Shown here piece after piece: positions 28,510 through 38,724 of a stretch of 64,000 bases of DNA (position 1 is the stretch's first letter; each line of letters starts with the position of its first letter). The stretch spans positions 62,001 through 126,000 of the forward strand of contig CANMDH010000003.1 in NCBI GenBank assembly GCA_947496555.1, written 5' to 3'. The DNA is from an uncultured Aquimarina sp. GTDB taxonomy: Bacteria; Bacteroidota; Bacteroidia; Flavobacteriales; Flavobacteriaceae. A program made the translations under genes and the position numbers. The notes beneath the pieces are model-generated. The model was not told where the DNA came from. It did no database searches and saw only the letters and a list, made by a program, of their open reading frames with translations.

Positions 28510-28675
28510 ATGATCGAATGAACTATCACGTTAATTTAGTGTTAAGATAATTTGAGAACGTATTAGACTCATAAATATTGTCAAAAATTATTGAAGTTCT
28601 CTTAAAAAACCAAAACCATAACCAAGAATACAATAATAAAGTAACTAAAATAGTTTACAATTAAACAATCAAATT

Positions 28676-31600
28676 ATGGATAAACAAATCGAAAATTATT
28701 CTTGCATTTTGGATAATTCAAATTCTAGGTTGAGAATAATACGGGGAAAATTGTTTTTCGTTTTGTTGTTTTTTCAGTTCTTGTCAATTTATGCTGAAAC
28801 TCACACAAAAACTGCAATTAATAATGTAGATGTTGATAACTTTTCACTCCAATCTTCAATAAGTGGAACCGTAACAGATCCTAACGGAAGTCCTCTTCCA
28901 GGAGCATCTATTCAAGTAAAGGGAACATCAATAGGTGCATCAACAGATTTTGATGGAAAGTATACGATACAGGCCGGTGCAAATGATATTTTAGTATTTA
29001 GCTATATCGGTTTTGTTGCACAAGAAGTTCCTGTTGGTTCCAGAACTACTATTAATATTACTTTGGAAGAAGATGCCAGCGAATTAGATGAGATCGTTGT
29101 TGTTGGTTATGGTACAAGAGCTAAGAAAGATTTAACAGGAGCAGTTTCTACGTTGTCGGCAGACGAATTGTCTCCTCAAATTAATCCTAGTCCAGAGTTT
29201 GCCATTCAAGGTAGACTCCCTGGTGTATTTATCTCGAATCCGGGATCCAATCCAAATAGTCGTCCCGATGTTAGAATAAGAGGGGTCTCAACTTTAGGAT
29301 TTAATGATCCTTTATATGTTATAGATGGTGTCCCTGTAATAGAAGGAGGGGCTGCCTCTAACGATGCCCGAACTCAAGATAACAGAGGATCGATCAATGT
29401 TTTAAATTTGATAAATCCAAATGATATTAAATCAGTAACTGTATTGAAAGATGCATCGGCTACTGCAATATATGGTGTCAGAGCTTCAAATGGAGTTATT
29501 CTTATTGAAACAAAAAGGGGGACCAAAGGACGAACAAATGTTAACTTTTCTCAACGGTATGGGATTCAAACATTAACGAAAAGATATAATACATTATCGA
29601 CAAGTCAATATGTCGATGTTGCTAATCAAGCTTGGGCCAATAATCCGGCTGAGTCTAGAGAGGATGATCAGTTTGGATCTTTATATGATCCTGATTCTTC
29701 AGAGTATTTGGGGAATAGTCCAACATTTGATTGGATTGATAGAGGTGTAAGAAATACTTCGGCAATTCAAGATTATAATGTTTCTATAACCGGAGGGTCT
29801 GATAAAAGTAACTATGCGGTAAGCGTAGGTTATACAGGTCAGGAAGATGTTCTTTTTGATACTGAATTTGAAAGATATTCATTTAGCATAAATTCTGACC
29901 ATAAAGTGACTGATTGGTTAAAATTAGGGCAGTCATATCGTATAGCAATTACCGATTCTCCAGACGAAGTGGTGTTTGATAGTAATCTTTTCAGAACCTT
30001 GACTTTTGCTGCACCTTGGCAACCTATAGAGGATCCTAATGGCCCTCAAGGATTTGCAACTATTGGTGGTCCTGGAGGATTTGGAAACGGTACAATAGCA
30101 AATTATTTTGGTTACGCTCCTTTTTGGGAACAAAGATCGTTACTGATACGTAACTTAGGTTCGGTCTATGCAGAGCTAAACCCTCTTCCAGGATTAAAAT
30201 TAAGAGGGACGGTAAGTATTGATTATTATACAAATAGGAGAGATCAATTAAGGTTACCTCAGTCAGGATTGTTTAGGGAAGGTCCCATACAACCTGATAA
30301 TTTTGCAAGACGTTTAACTACAAATTATAATTTGACTTCTGAATTTTTAATAGGATACAACAAAAATTTCGGAAGGCATAATTTTGATGTGACTTTAAAT
30401 GTTATGGATCAAAAGACACAATGGGATATTTCTAATGTCGCAGCAACAAACACTGGGATTACAAGCTTTGAGCAACGTAGTATTGAAGAGGCATTGGCCG
30501 CCGAAAATAGATCTGGATTTCTAGTAAGAAATGAATCTGGATTGCAAGGTTATCTTGCAAGATTGAGTTATAATTTTGATAGTAAATATTATATCGATGG
30601 TACCATAAGAAGAGATGGTTCATCTAAGTTTGCAGACGGGTTTAAATGGGGTACTTTCCCTGCTTTTGCTGTTGCCTGGAGAATTTCTTCAGAAGGCTTT
30701 ATGCAAAATCTGAAATGGTTAAATGATCTTAAGATAAGGGCGGGATATGGGCAGACTGGAAATCAGGAAACTCGAGATTTTGCATTTCTCTCTTTAGTTA
30801 ATAATAATCCGTCTTACCCTACTGGGGATGGTACGCTCAATCCAGGAGCGGCTCTTGGAGATTTTCCAGTGATTGATACTAGCTGGGAAACCGTAACAAG
30901 TACTAATATTGGGATGGATGGAACTTTGTTTAATAACAAACTAACTTTTACCGCAGAATACTATTTTAGAGAAACTGAAGATATTCTACAAGAAATAGAC
31001 ATTCCGTTAGTTATCGGGGCTTTAACAAAACCCGTTGTAAACTTAGCTACTGTTGAGAACAAAGGTTTTGAATTATCCATGGGTTATTCAGACAACTTTG
31101 GTAAATTGGGATTTAATGCAAATGTTAATCTTACCACAGTGAAGAATGAAGTAACGAAATTATTCAACGATACTCCTCAAGGATCTGATCAGAGTAGGAT
31201 TGCTCTAGGTCAGCCTATAGGGTATTTGTATGGTTTCCAGACAGATGGTATTTTGCAAAATGAACAGGAGGTCCAGGCCTATAGAACTGCAATAGACGGC
31301 ACAGATCGATCAAATCAGGCTGCTCCCGGGGATTTTAGATTTAGAGATTTAAATACCGAATCTGATGATGTGATTGACGGTACCTCGGGAGCTGATGGGC
31401 GATTGACTTCACAGGATAGAACGTATTTAGGCAAAACAATTCCCGGATATTATTATGGAATTAATTTAGGCCTAGATTATAAGGGCTTCGATTTAGGAGT
31501 ATTTTTTAGGGGAGTTGGAGATGTACAAAAATACAATAGGGAAAAAGAACGTGGTGAAGCTATTGGAAGTATTGGGAATAATTATTTTACGTCGGTATTA

Positions 31601-31897
31601 GATAGTTGGACGCCATCGAACCCTTCTAATGATAATCCTAGAATTGTAGCAAGTGATCCTGCTGCTAATAATCGTTTTTCAGATCGTTGGGTTGAGGATG
31701 CAGACTTTTTGAGATTGCAAAATTTGACCCTTGGCTATACCTTCGGGCCAGAAATTTTAGAGAAATTTAGAGCTAATAATTTAAGAGTTTATTCTACACT
31801 CTCTAATGTTTTTGTTATTACACCTTATACCGGACTTGACCCTGAAGATGATACTACACCCTTTACATTGACTATGGGTTTAAATATTGGATTTTAA
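28676..31897 (+). CDS. SusC-like TonB-dependent outer-membrane transporter
   Basis: The 1073-residue protein has an unusually long N-terminal stretch before the hydrophobic signal core (FFVLLFFQFLSIYA). Next comes a carboxypeptidase-regulatory-like domain (ISGTVTDPNGSPLPGASIQVKG, read in part), then the TonB box region DEIVVVGYGT, a plug (GVFISNPGSNPNSRPDVRIRG, partly) and a 22-strand barrel ending in GLNIGF. It imports oligosaccharides across the outer membrane with SusD as lid. The susD gene follows after 19 nt. It is the first gene of the largest operon and is preceded by locus motif site 6. Confidence 0.96.
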   Translation: MDKQIENYSCILDNSNSRLRIIRGKLFFVLLFFQFLSIYAETHTKTAINNVDVDNFSLQSSISGTVTDPNGSPLPGASIQVKGTSIGASTDFDGKYTIQAGANDILVFSYIGFVAQEVPVGSRTTINITLEEDASELDEIVVVGYGTRAKKDLTGAVSTLSADELSPQINPSPEFAIQGRLPGVFISNPGSNPNSRPDVRIRGVSTLGFNDPLYVIDGVPVIEGGAASNDARTQDNRGSINVLNLINPNDIKSVTVLKDASATAIYGVRASNGVILIETKRGTKGRTNVNFSQRYGIQTLTKRYNTLSTSQYVDVANQAWANNPAESREDDQFGSLYDPDSSEYLGNSPTFDWIDRGVRNTSAIQDYNVSITGGSDKSNYAVSVGYTGQEDVLFDTEFERYSFSINSDHKVTDWLKLGQSYRIAITDSPDEVVFDSNLFRTLTFAAPWQPIEDPNGPQGFATIGGPGGFGNGTIANYFGYAPFWEQRSLLIRNLGSVYAELNPLPGLKLRGTVSIDYYTNRRDQLRLPQSGLFREGPIQPDNFARRLTTNYNLTSEFLIGYNKNFGRHNFDVTLNVMDQKTQWDISNVAATNTGITSFEQRSIEEALAAENRSGFLVRNESGLQGYLARLSYNFDSKYYIDGTIRRDGSSKFADGFKWGTFPAFAVAWRISSEGFMQNLKWLNDLKIRAGYGQTGNQETRDFAFLSLVNNNPSYPTGDGTLNPGAALGDFPVIDTSWETVTSTNIGMDGTLFNNKLTFTAEYYFRETEDILQEIDIPLVIGALTKPVVNLATVENKGFELSMGYSDNFGKLGFNANVNLTTVKNEVTKLFNDTPQGSDQSRIALGQPIGYLYGFQTDGILQNEQEVQAYRTAIDGTDRSNQAAPGDFRFRDLNTESDDVIDGTSGADGRLTSQDRTYLGKTIPGYYYGINLGLDYKGFDLGVFFRGVGDVQKYNREKERGEAIGSIGNNYFTSVLDSWTPSNPSNDNPRIVASDPAANNRFSDRWVEDADFLRLQNLTLGYTFGPEILEKFRANNLRVYSTLSNVFVITPYTGLDPEDDTTPFTLTMGLNIGF

Positions 31898-31916
31898 AAG
31901 ATAAAAGATTATTCAT

Positions 31917-33452
31917 ATGAAAAAAATAGTTTTAATAATAGCAATAGGGTTATTCTTTACACTTCAATTTGGGTGTGACGAAGATAAGACTTTGGATATA
32001 GAACCTATAGGCCAGCCAACAGAATCCAATTTCTTTAGAAATGAAACTGAAATGACGCAAGCTGTTTTTGGTGTGTATCAGAAATTAAGTTTTTTCTATA
32101 AATTTCAGGTTCAAAATTTTTTACAACGAACTGATTTACTGCCTTCAGATGATTTAACACGTAATAATAGTGGACCTTTTGAAAATTTGAGTCTCTTAGA
32201 CCAATTCGATAGTCGTATCGGGTTGACATATCAATATACTTACCAGTTAATAGCCAGGGCAAATACTTTATTACAAAAGATAGAAGAAAATGAAAGCTTT
32301 GCATATACCAACCAACCAGAGTTAGCCAATGTACATAGGGGGGAAGCTTTATTTCTAAGATCTTTAATGTATCTGAAATTATGGAATACATTTGGGACGG
32401 CACCTTTGGTTACTGAAAGAATAGTAGATTTAGGTAATGCGTTTCCTCCTAATTCCGTAGGAACCCAGTTACTGGATCAGGCAGTTCAAGATTTGACTGA
32501 AGCTCAGAATTTTTTACCTGATGTATGGGACGATGCAAATTTAGGAAGGGCCACTAGTAATTCTGCAAAAGGTTTGTTGGTTAAAGTTTTGGTGTTCAGA
32601 GGATCTGTAACTGGAAATAATGCAGATTTCGCTCAAGCTTTAACCGTTTTTAACTCAATGTCTGGAGTTAGTTTAGCTCCAAATTATACAAATAATTTTG
32701 ATGCACAAACAGAAAATAATAGAGAATCGTTATTTGAATTTCAAGCAGCAAGAAATTCTGATCCTAAAATAAATGATTGGTTATTGTCAGGAACAGATGA
32801 TTTTCCCGCCAATGGTTCGCTTAATGCGTTTTATGGCTACTTTTCACCACTACCCTCATTTATCCCGGGAGTTACTTATACAGCTACGTCTTCATTATTA
32901 AATTCTTATGAAGATGATGATCCTAGATTAACTCTAAGCTTTAACCCAAATGAGGATATTTTCAATGTAATAAAGTATGTAGGGGAAGAGTATGATGAGA
33001 TAGCCGAAGTTACCGATCCCGGCGAGGCTTTATCTAATAACAATCCAAGAATTCTTAGGTATGCAGATGTGATGTTACTTGCAGCCGAAGCTATAGTACG
33101 GTCAAATGGTAGTATAGATCAGGCCATTGATTTGGTTAACCAAATTAGAGAAAGAGCTCGTAACTCTGTATCCCCACCTTCTGCTATTCCTGCTGATTTA
33201 GCAGTTCCGGCAACTCTTGACGAAGCTTTGGAAATCATTTTTAATGAAAGAAGACTAGAATTGGCAGTAGAAGAAGGCCACAGATGGCATGATCTTAGAA
33301 GACGGCATATAGCTGGAGAAATAGATCTCACTACTTGGGATTTTGACTCCTCTGACCCAACTTTTCAATTTTTAGAAAGAAATATAAATTTCCCGTTACC
33401 TGATAATGAAGTAGTAGAAAGTCCAAATCTTAATCAAAATGATGGTTATTAA
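31917..33452 (+). CDS. SusD-like nutrient-binding outer-membrane lipoprotein
   Basis: The 511-residue lipoprotein has lipobox LQFGC (Cys about residue 20). The SusD/RagB fold shows in the N-terminal TPR-like part (FFRNETEMTQAVFGVYQKL) and the C-terminal hallmark IIFNERRLELAVEEGHRWHDLRR. It caps the SusC barrel at the cell surface and binds glycans. Ligand specificity cannot be read from sequence. A strong hairpin follows the gene, which could keep susCD mRNA more abundant than the distal genes. Confidence 0.96.
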   Translation: MKKIVLIIAIGLFFTLQFGCDEDKTLDIEPIGQPTESNFFRNETEMTQAVFGVYQKLSFFYKFQVQNFLQRTDLLPSDDLTRNNSGPFENLSLLDQFDSRIGLTYQYTYQLIARANTLLQKIEENESFAYTNQPELANVHRGEALFLRSLMYLKLWNTFGTAPLVTERIVDLGNAFPPNSVGTQLLDQAVQDLTEAQNFLPDVWDDANLGRATSNSAKGLLVKVLVFRGSVTGNNADFAQALTVFNSMSGVSLAPNYTNNFDAQTENNRESLFEFQAARNSDPKINDWLLSGTDDFPANGSLNAFYGYFSPLPSFIPGVTYTATSSLLNSYEDDDPRLTLSFNPNEDIFNVIKYVGEEYDEIAEVTDPGEALSNNNPRILRYADVMLLAAEAIVRSNGSIDQAIDLVNQIRERARNSVSPPSAIPADLAVPATLDEALEIIFNERRLELAVEEGHRWHDLRRRHIAGEIDLTTWDFDSSDPTFQFLERNINFPLPDNEVVESPNLNQNDGY

Positions 33453-33485
33453 TATTAGTTTGATTTTGTTTTAGCTATTAGTCAT

Positions 33486-33515
33486 AAAAATGGACACTTA
33501 AAGTTGTCCATTTTT
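33486..33515 (+). terminator. Hairpin after susD (terminator or attenuator)
   Basis: AAAAATGGACA (33486-33496) and TGTCCATTTTT (33505-33515) form an 11-bp perfect stem with an 8-nt loop and a U-rich 3' arm. It lies inside a run of co-directional genes, 43 nt before the next start, so attenuation or mRNA 3'-end protection is more likely than full termination. Confidence 0.7.
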
Positions 33516-33558
33516 GTGCTAATTTTAAACAATAAGTATTAGCTAACGTACAATATAT

Positions 33559-36500
33559 ATGAGATTTTTTTTGCCGTTATTTATTTTAGTCATTATTTCT
33601 TGTAATGATCAAAGTAGAAAAAATAAACTTTTCGAAATCGTACCATCTAATCAATCCGGAATAGTTTTTAATAATACAATTCATGAAACTGATTCTCTCA
33701 ATATTCTGGATTACGATTATTTATATAACGGTGGTGGAGTAGGTATTGGTGATTTTAATCTTGATGGATTACCCGATATATTTTTTTCGGGTAATATGAG
33801 GAGTAGTGCTTTGTATCTCAATCAAGGTAATTTTTTATTTAAAGACGTGACTAAAGAAGCCGGAGTGGAAACTAGTAGATGGTGTACCGGTGTTTCTATA
33901 GTAGATATTAATAATGATCAAAAACCCGATATTCATATTTCTACAGGTCATAACCCAAAAGGGGAAGGGTTTTTAAATTACTTTTTTATAAATGAAACAG
34001 AACCTGGAGGGCCAGTTAAGTTTTCAGACAAAGCGTTTGAGATGGGGCTTACTTCCAAAACCTATGCTATCCAAGCAGCTTGGTTGGATTATGATGTAGA
34101 TGGGGATTTGGATTTATATGTGATTAATAATGCTTTAGAAACGTATCAAAAAAGTGTACCCTACGGGCCTAAAAAGAGCAGTGAAGGAAAAAGCACGGAC
34201 ATACTATATAGAAATGATGGTTATCAAAATAATGTACCCATTTTTACCAATGTTTCCAAAGAAACAGGAATCACAATAGAAGGTTGGTCTCTAGGTGTAG
34301 CTGTCTCTGATTTTAATAATGATAATTATCCCGATATCTATATAGCAAATGATTTCTTATCAAATGATATACTGTATATTAATAATCAGGATGGAACATT
34401 TACAGATAAAGTAAATGAGTACACAAAACACCAAAGCCATAATAGCATGGGTATCGATATTTCAGATATTAATAATGATAGTGCGCCGGATATCATTGCC
34501 TTAGATATGCTTCCAGAAGATAATTTACGTCATAAAACCATGTTTGGAGACATTATGTTTCATGGGTTTGAAGAAGCTCTGCGAAAAGGGTATAACCATC
34601 AATATGTGCGAAATGTACTTCAGGTTAATAATCAGGATGGTACATTTAGTGAAATTGGAAATTTTTCTGGAATCTCTGCAACAGATTGGAGCTGGGCTCC
34701 ACTTATTGCTGATTTTGATAATGACGGGCTAAGGGATGTTTATATTACTAATGGTTATGTAAAAGAAATCACAGATCTAGACTTTATAGATAATTACAAT
34801 CATTCTAATATGTTCGGTACGCCTGATGCAAAGCGATTAAAACTCGTGAAGCAACTAAAGGAGATGAAAGGTGTAAAAAAGTCCAATTTCTTCTTTAAGA
34901 ATTTGGGTGATAATCAATTCGAGGATCAAACTCAGACTTCTGGATTAAAAACCCCTTCTTTTTCAAATGGGGGTAGCTACGTTGACCTTGATCTTGATGG
35001 AGATCTTGATTTAGTGGTTAACAATATCAATGCTCCGGCGTTCATCATTAAAAACTTACTGATAGAAAATAGTAATGAGAGCACCAATTTTCTCAAAATA
35101 AAATTTGACGAAGATAGATACGCCTATGGAGCCAAAGTGTTTTTATTTTCAGAAGACCGGCAATGGTACGCAGAACATTATCCGCAAAGAGGGTATTTAT
35201 CTTCAGTTGACAATATATTGCATTTTGGTTTAGGCGAAAATAAGCAAATAGACTCTGTTGTTGTAAAATGGACAGATACCAAAACATCTGTATTGAAAAA
35301 TATAAAAACAAATACAGTAGTTGAAATTAGCAAGAATACATCATTCAATATTGATAATGCTACCATAAAAAAACAAAGCAGACCATTTAACAAAGTATCA
35401 TCTTCAATTTTGCCACATATCATACAAGAGAACAATTTTGACGATTTTCGTAAATGGCCCCTTCATTTTAGATCTTACAATAAATTAGGACCCACTATTG
35501 CGGTTAGCGATGTAAATAATGATCAACTTGATGATATTTTTATAGGCGGACCAATTCATAAAACAGGTAGTTTTTATCTTCAAAACAAAGAAGGTGGTTT
35601 TCGTGAACAACCTATTCTTGATTCTTTATCGGTATCCTTTGAAGATACAGGAAGTTTATTATTTGATGCTGATAACGATGGAGATCTGGATTTGTATTGT
35701 GTAAGTGGTGGTTCAGAATATTATGCCCGACCAGATAAATATCAAGATCGATTGTTTCGTAACGATGGAAATGCAAATTTTAAGTTAGCACCAGAGGCAC
35801 TTCCGGAAATAACGGCTTTTGGGCATGCGGTAATTTCATTGGATTATGATAATGATGGAGATCAGGATCTTTTGGTAGGAGGAAGAGTAATAGCGAATCA
35901 ATATCCAAAGATACCAAGAACATATTTATTACGTAATGACCAAGGCATTTTTAAGGATGTTACAGAAAATGAGTCTCCTGATTTATTGCATCCTGGTATG
36001 ATCACAGGGGTGGTAGCAACAGATTTAAATAATGATCAATGGATAGATTTAGTTTTGACAGGAGAATGGATGCCAATTTCAATATATTATAACAACAAAG
36101 GCGAATTCATAAAAGACAAAACCAAAAACGGTTTACAAAGTACGAATGGCTGGTGGAATTGTATCGAAAAAACAGATTTTGATAATGACGGAGATATAGA
36201 TTTTGTTGTTGGTAATTGGGGGCTTAATAATGTATTCAAAGCTTCTCAGGAACAACCCTTATCATTGTACGCCAAAGATTATGATAATAATGGAGCTATT
36301 GAGTCTATTTTTACCAGTTATGTGCAGGGGCAAGAATACATAATTCATCCAAGAAACACATTAACCAAACAATTACCCTTTTTGAGAAGTATGATCAATG
36401 ACTATAAAATGTATGGAAATACGCCATTTAAAAAAATCTTCACAGCAGAATTACTTCAGGATGCTACTGTGTTAAAAACCTATGAACTAGCTTCAGTATA

Positions 36501-36873
36501 TATCGAAAATAATAATGACGGAACCTTCACTTACAAAAAGTTACCTCCCGAAGCACAATGGTCTCCTATTTTTGACTTTTTAATTGAGGATATTAATCAA
36601 GATGGTTTTCAAGACATGGTTGCAGTAGGTAATTATTTTGGTACCGAAGTGCTTAATGGCAGATACGACGCAGGTAATGGTATCGTTTTAATGAATAACA
36701 GGAACGGAACTTTCGAAACCAAGTTATCAAAGGAAACCGGTTTTAGAGTAACCGGAGAAGGAAGATGTATTGCAAAATTAAAACAAATAGATGGATCTGA
36801 ATTAATTATTACCGGTGTACAGAATGATAGTCTGCAAATCTGGTCTTTAAATAGATCCATAAATGATGATTAA
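33559..36873 (+). CDS. FG-GAP/VCBS repeat lipoprotein with ASPIC/UnbV domain (CRTAC1-like)
   Basis: The 1104-residue lipoprotein has lipobox VIISC. At least a dozen FG-GAP/VCBS blades carry calcium-loop motifs such as DFNLDGLPDIFF, DYDVDGDLDLYV, DLDLDGDLDLVV, DADNDGDLDLYC and DYDNDGDQDLLV, implying two tandem beta-propellers. An ASPIC/UnbV domain lies between them (YPQRGYLSSVDNILHFGLGE). Such proteins often accompany susCD in flavobacterial PULs and are assumed to bind glycans or stabilise the surface complex; no enzymatic function is established. The next gene's frame overlaps its stop. Confidence 0.9.
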   Translation: MRFFLPLFILVIISCNDQSRKNKLFEIVPSNQSGIVFNNTIHETDSLNILDYDYLYNGGGVGIGDFNLDGLPDIFFSGNMRSSALYLNQGNFLFKDVTKEAGVETSRWCTGVSIVDINNDQKPDIHISTGHNPKGEGFLNYFFINETEPGGPVKFSDKAFEMGLTSKTYAIQAAWLDYDVDGDLDLYVINNALETYQKSVPYGPKKSSEGKSTDILYRNDGYQNNVPIFTNVSKETGITIEGWSLGVAVSDFNNDNYPDIYIANDFLSNDILYINNQDGTFTDKVNEYTKHQSHNSMGIDISDINNDSAPDIIALDMLPEDNLRHKTMFGDIMFHGFEEALRKGYNHQYVRNVLQVNNQDGTFSEIGNFSGISATDWSWAPLIADFDNDGLRDVYITNGYVKEITDLDFIDNYNHSNMFGTPDAKRLKLVKQLKEMKGVKKSNFFFKNLGDNQFEDQTQTSGLKTPSFSNGGSYVDLDLDGDLDLVVNNINAPAFIIKNLLIENSNESTNFLKIKFDEDRYAYGAKVFLFSEDRQWYAEHYPQRGYLSSVDNILHFGLGENKQIDSVVVKWTDTKTSVLKNIKTNTVVEISKNTSFNIDNATIKKQSRPFNKVSSSILPHIIQENNFDDFRKWPLHFRSYNKLGPTIAVSDVNNDQLDDIFIGGPIHKTGSFYLQNKEGGFREQPILDSLSVSFEDTGSLLFDADNDGDLDLYCVSGGSEYYARPDKYQDRLFRNDGNANFKLAPEALPEITAFGHAVISLDYDNDGDQDLLVGGRVIANQYPKIPRTYLLRNDQGIFKDVTENESPDLLHPGMITGVVATDLNNDQWIDLVLTGEWMPISIYYNNKGEFIKDKTKNGLQSTNGWWNCIEKTDFDNDGDIDFVVGNWGLNNVFKASQEQPLSLYAKDYDNNGAIESIFTSYVQGQEYIIHPRNTLTKQLPFLRSMINDYKMYGNTPFKKIFTAELLQDATVLKTYELASVYIENNNDGTFTYKKLPPEAQWSPIFDFLIEDINQDGFQDMVAVGNYFGTEVLNGRYDAGNGIVLMNNRNGTFETKLSKETGFRVTGEGRCIAKLKQIDGSELIITGVQNDSLQIWSLNRSINDD

Positions 36874-38665
36874 TAATATGTTTTTGAAACTACGCGTAAT
36901 ACAAAAGTTCCTTACCCTTCTATTTTTAAGTAGCTGCTCCTTTGTTTCCTGCCAGGAAAAACAGATATCTTTTAGTTTAAAAACTGTCCCTTTTAGCCAA
37001 CCCGGATCGTTTTATAACGTAAAAGAGGTGCACGATGAACCCGGTACATTGGAAATCACAACCGCAAAAAGAAGCGCGGTCACCTATAGATGGGACCCTG
37101 AGACGGCATGGTCAAATAATATATTTAAAATACGATTGATCCAGGATGGAAAATTGGTTCCATATCACACCACTACCTCACCATGGCAGCTTGTTCTAAA
37201 ACCTAAATCGGGTAAAGGTCAGGTAAAAATAACTTTTAATACTTTAGAAGATTTTTTATTTCAAATAGAAGATATCGATGTAGCACTAGAGTCCTATCGA
37301 AGCTTAAAAGGACTCTACCACCGATCTGAAAAAGAGGTTGGTTTTGTTCCGCATTTTTCAAAGGCCACAGCGCAATTAAAAATCTTTGGTCAGGGAACGA
37401 TAAAGATTCAAGATAAAAGTCTTATAGTACGCAATGCTCAACTAGCAGCTTTACGACTATCAGATTTTCCAAAGCCCTGGGAACCAAAAACTCCGAACTA
37501 TCAGGAAAAAGTAAAACGACTAAAAAATGAATGGGGGGATTGGATGTCTAAAGCTCCAAAAGCTCCTAAGGATTTGGAAAAGACGAGAGATATTGCGTGG
37601 TACATTATGCGCAATATGATTGTTGGACCTTATAATAATTATAGCCGGCAGACGATATTGATGAGTAAAATGGGTATGAATCAGATCTGGGCGTGGGATA
37701 ACTGTATTAATGCTGTTTCTGTTGCTAAAGCAGATCCTAAACTAGCTTGGGATCAAATTCAGATTTTCTTTGATAAACAAACAGAAACAGGGATGATCCC
37801 CGACCCTATCAATGATTATAGTAATCAATATGGCTTCACAAAGCCACCTATCCAGGGGTGGGCTACCTTAAAAATGATCCAAATACAAGGCGAAGCAACA
37901 GCATTACCATACATAAAAGAGGTTTATGAACCTATGAAAAGATACATAAATTGGTGGTTTACAAATAGAGATATCAATAGTAATTTCTTATTAGAATATT
38001 TCGATGGAGTAGATTCTGGGTGGGATAATGCAACTGTTTTTGATAAAGGTTGTCCTATCGAAGGGCCTGATTTGGCAGCTCATATGATTATTCAATTTCA
38101 GGCAATGGAAAAAATGGCAGAAATGCTTCAGAAACCTGAAGAAGCAAACCAGTGGAAAGAACGGCAAAAGTCTCATCTTGAATTATTACTCGATCGATTT
38201 TTAAATAAGAACAATAGATTCGAGTATCCTTCAATCAACGAATCTATTTATGAAATCGAAGAAAACCATTCCCTTATCCGATATATACCTTTAGAATTAG
38301 GCAATTTGCTTCCTAAACCAGTTATAGAATCACTTTCACAGGACTTGCTTCCAGGTGGGAACTATATGACCGAATATGGATTGGCATCAGAAAGCCCAAA
38401 AAGCAAAAAATATATATCTGATGGCTACTGGCGTGGTCCGATCTGGGCACCCTCAACCTTATTAATTTTTGATGGATTGGTCAAAGCCGGGAAGAATAAA
38501 CAGGCCAAGGACATTGCTGAAAAATTTTGCGCAATGGTAGCCTCAGATAATGGTTTTTACGAAAACTATGATGCACTAACCGGAGAAGGACTTCGAGATA
38601 AAGGATATACCTGGACAGCCGCCTCTTTTTTAATCATGGCAGAGTGGCTGGCCAGAAACGAGTAG
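36863..38665 (+). CDS. MGH1-like / GH63-type (alpha/alpha)6 glycoside hydrolase
   Basis: Up to 600 residues. Possible starts are 36863 and 36878; the second lies just after the previous stop. A hydrophobic leader ends in a Cys-rich stretch (LFLSSCSFVSC), so this may be a lipoprotein. The N-terminal half (to about 190) is a beta-sandwich; the C-terminal half is a trehalase/mannosylglycerate-hydrolase-like toroid with MNQIWAWDNCINAVSVA, LLEYFDGVDSGWDNA, DGYWRGPIWAPSTLL and DKGYTWTAASFLI. These are GH37/63-type signatures with the usual catalytic Asp and Glu regions present. The family acts on alpha-linked sugars by inversion; substrate unknown. Confidence 0.8.
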   Translation: MMINNMFLKLRVIQKFLTLLFLSSCSFVSCQEKQISFSLKTVPFSQPGSFYNVKEVHDEPGTLEITTAKRSAVTYRWDPETAWSNNIFKIRLIQDGKLVPYHTTTSPWQLVLKPKSGKGQVKITFNTLEDFLFQIEDIDVALESYRSLKGLYHRSEKEVGFVPHFSKATAQLKIFGQGTIKIQDKSLIVRNAQLAALRLSDFPKPWEPKTPNYQEKVKRLKNEWGDWMSKAPKAPKDLEKTRDIAWYIMRNMIVGPYNNYSRQTILMSKMGMNQIWAWDNCINAVSVAKADPKLAWDQIQIFFDKQTETGMIPDPINDYSNQYGFTKPPIQGWATLKMIQIQGEATALPYIKEVYEPMKRYINWWFTNRDINSNFLLEYFDGVDSGWDNATVFDKGCPIEGPDLAAHMIIQFQAMEKMAEMLQKPEEANQWKERQKSHLELLLDRFLNKNNRFEYPSINESIYEIEENHSLIRYIPLELGNLLPKPVIESLSQDLLPGGNYMTEYGLASESPKSKKYISDGYWRGPIWAPSTLLIFDGLVKAGKNKQAKDIAEKFCAMVASDNGFYENYDALTGEGLRDKGYTWTAASFLIMAEWLARNE

Positions 38666-38724
38666 AGGATTGAGAACAGTCAGATCATTCATTTTTTAAT
38701 ATAGATGTAAACACAAATTAACAC

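Larger units (their letters stand above)
28150..28675. promoter_or_regulatory. Divergent promoter region between the AraC gene and susC
   Basis: These 526 nt contain no gene. Minus strand: TTTTTTG (28215-28209), an 18-nt spacer and TATATTGT (28190-28183) form a plausible promoter for the regulator. Plus strand: TTTG at 28551-28554, an 18-nt spacer and AAATATTG at 28573-28580 is the best susC promoter, giving a leader of about 90 nt. Between the two motif sites, about 300 nt of AT-rich DNA hold only short palindromes (AACAATTGTT at 28321-28330). No conserved RNA was recognised. Confidence 0.6.
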
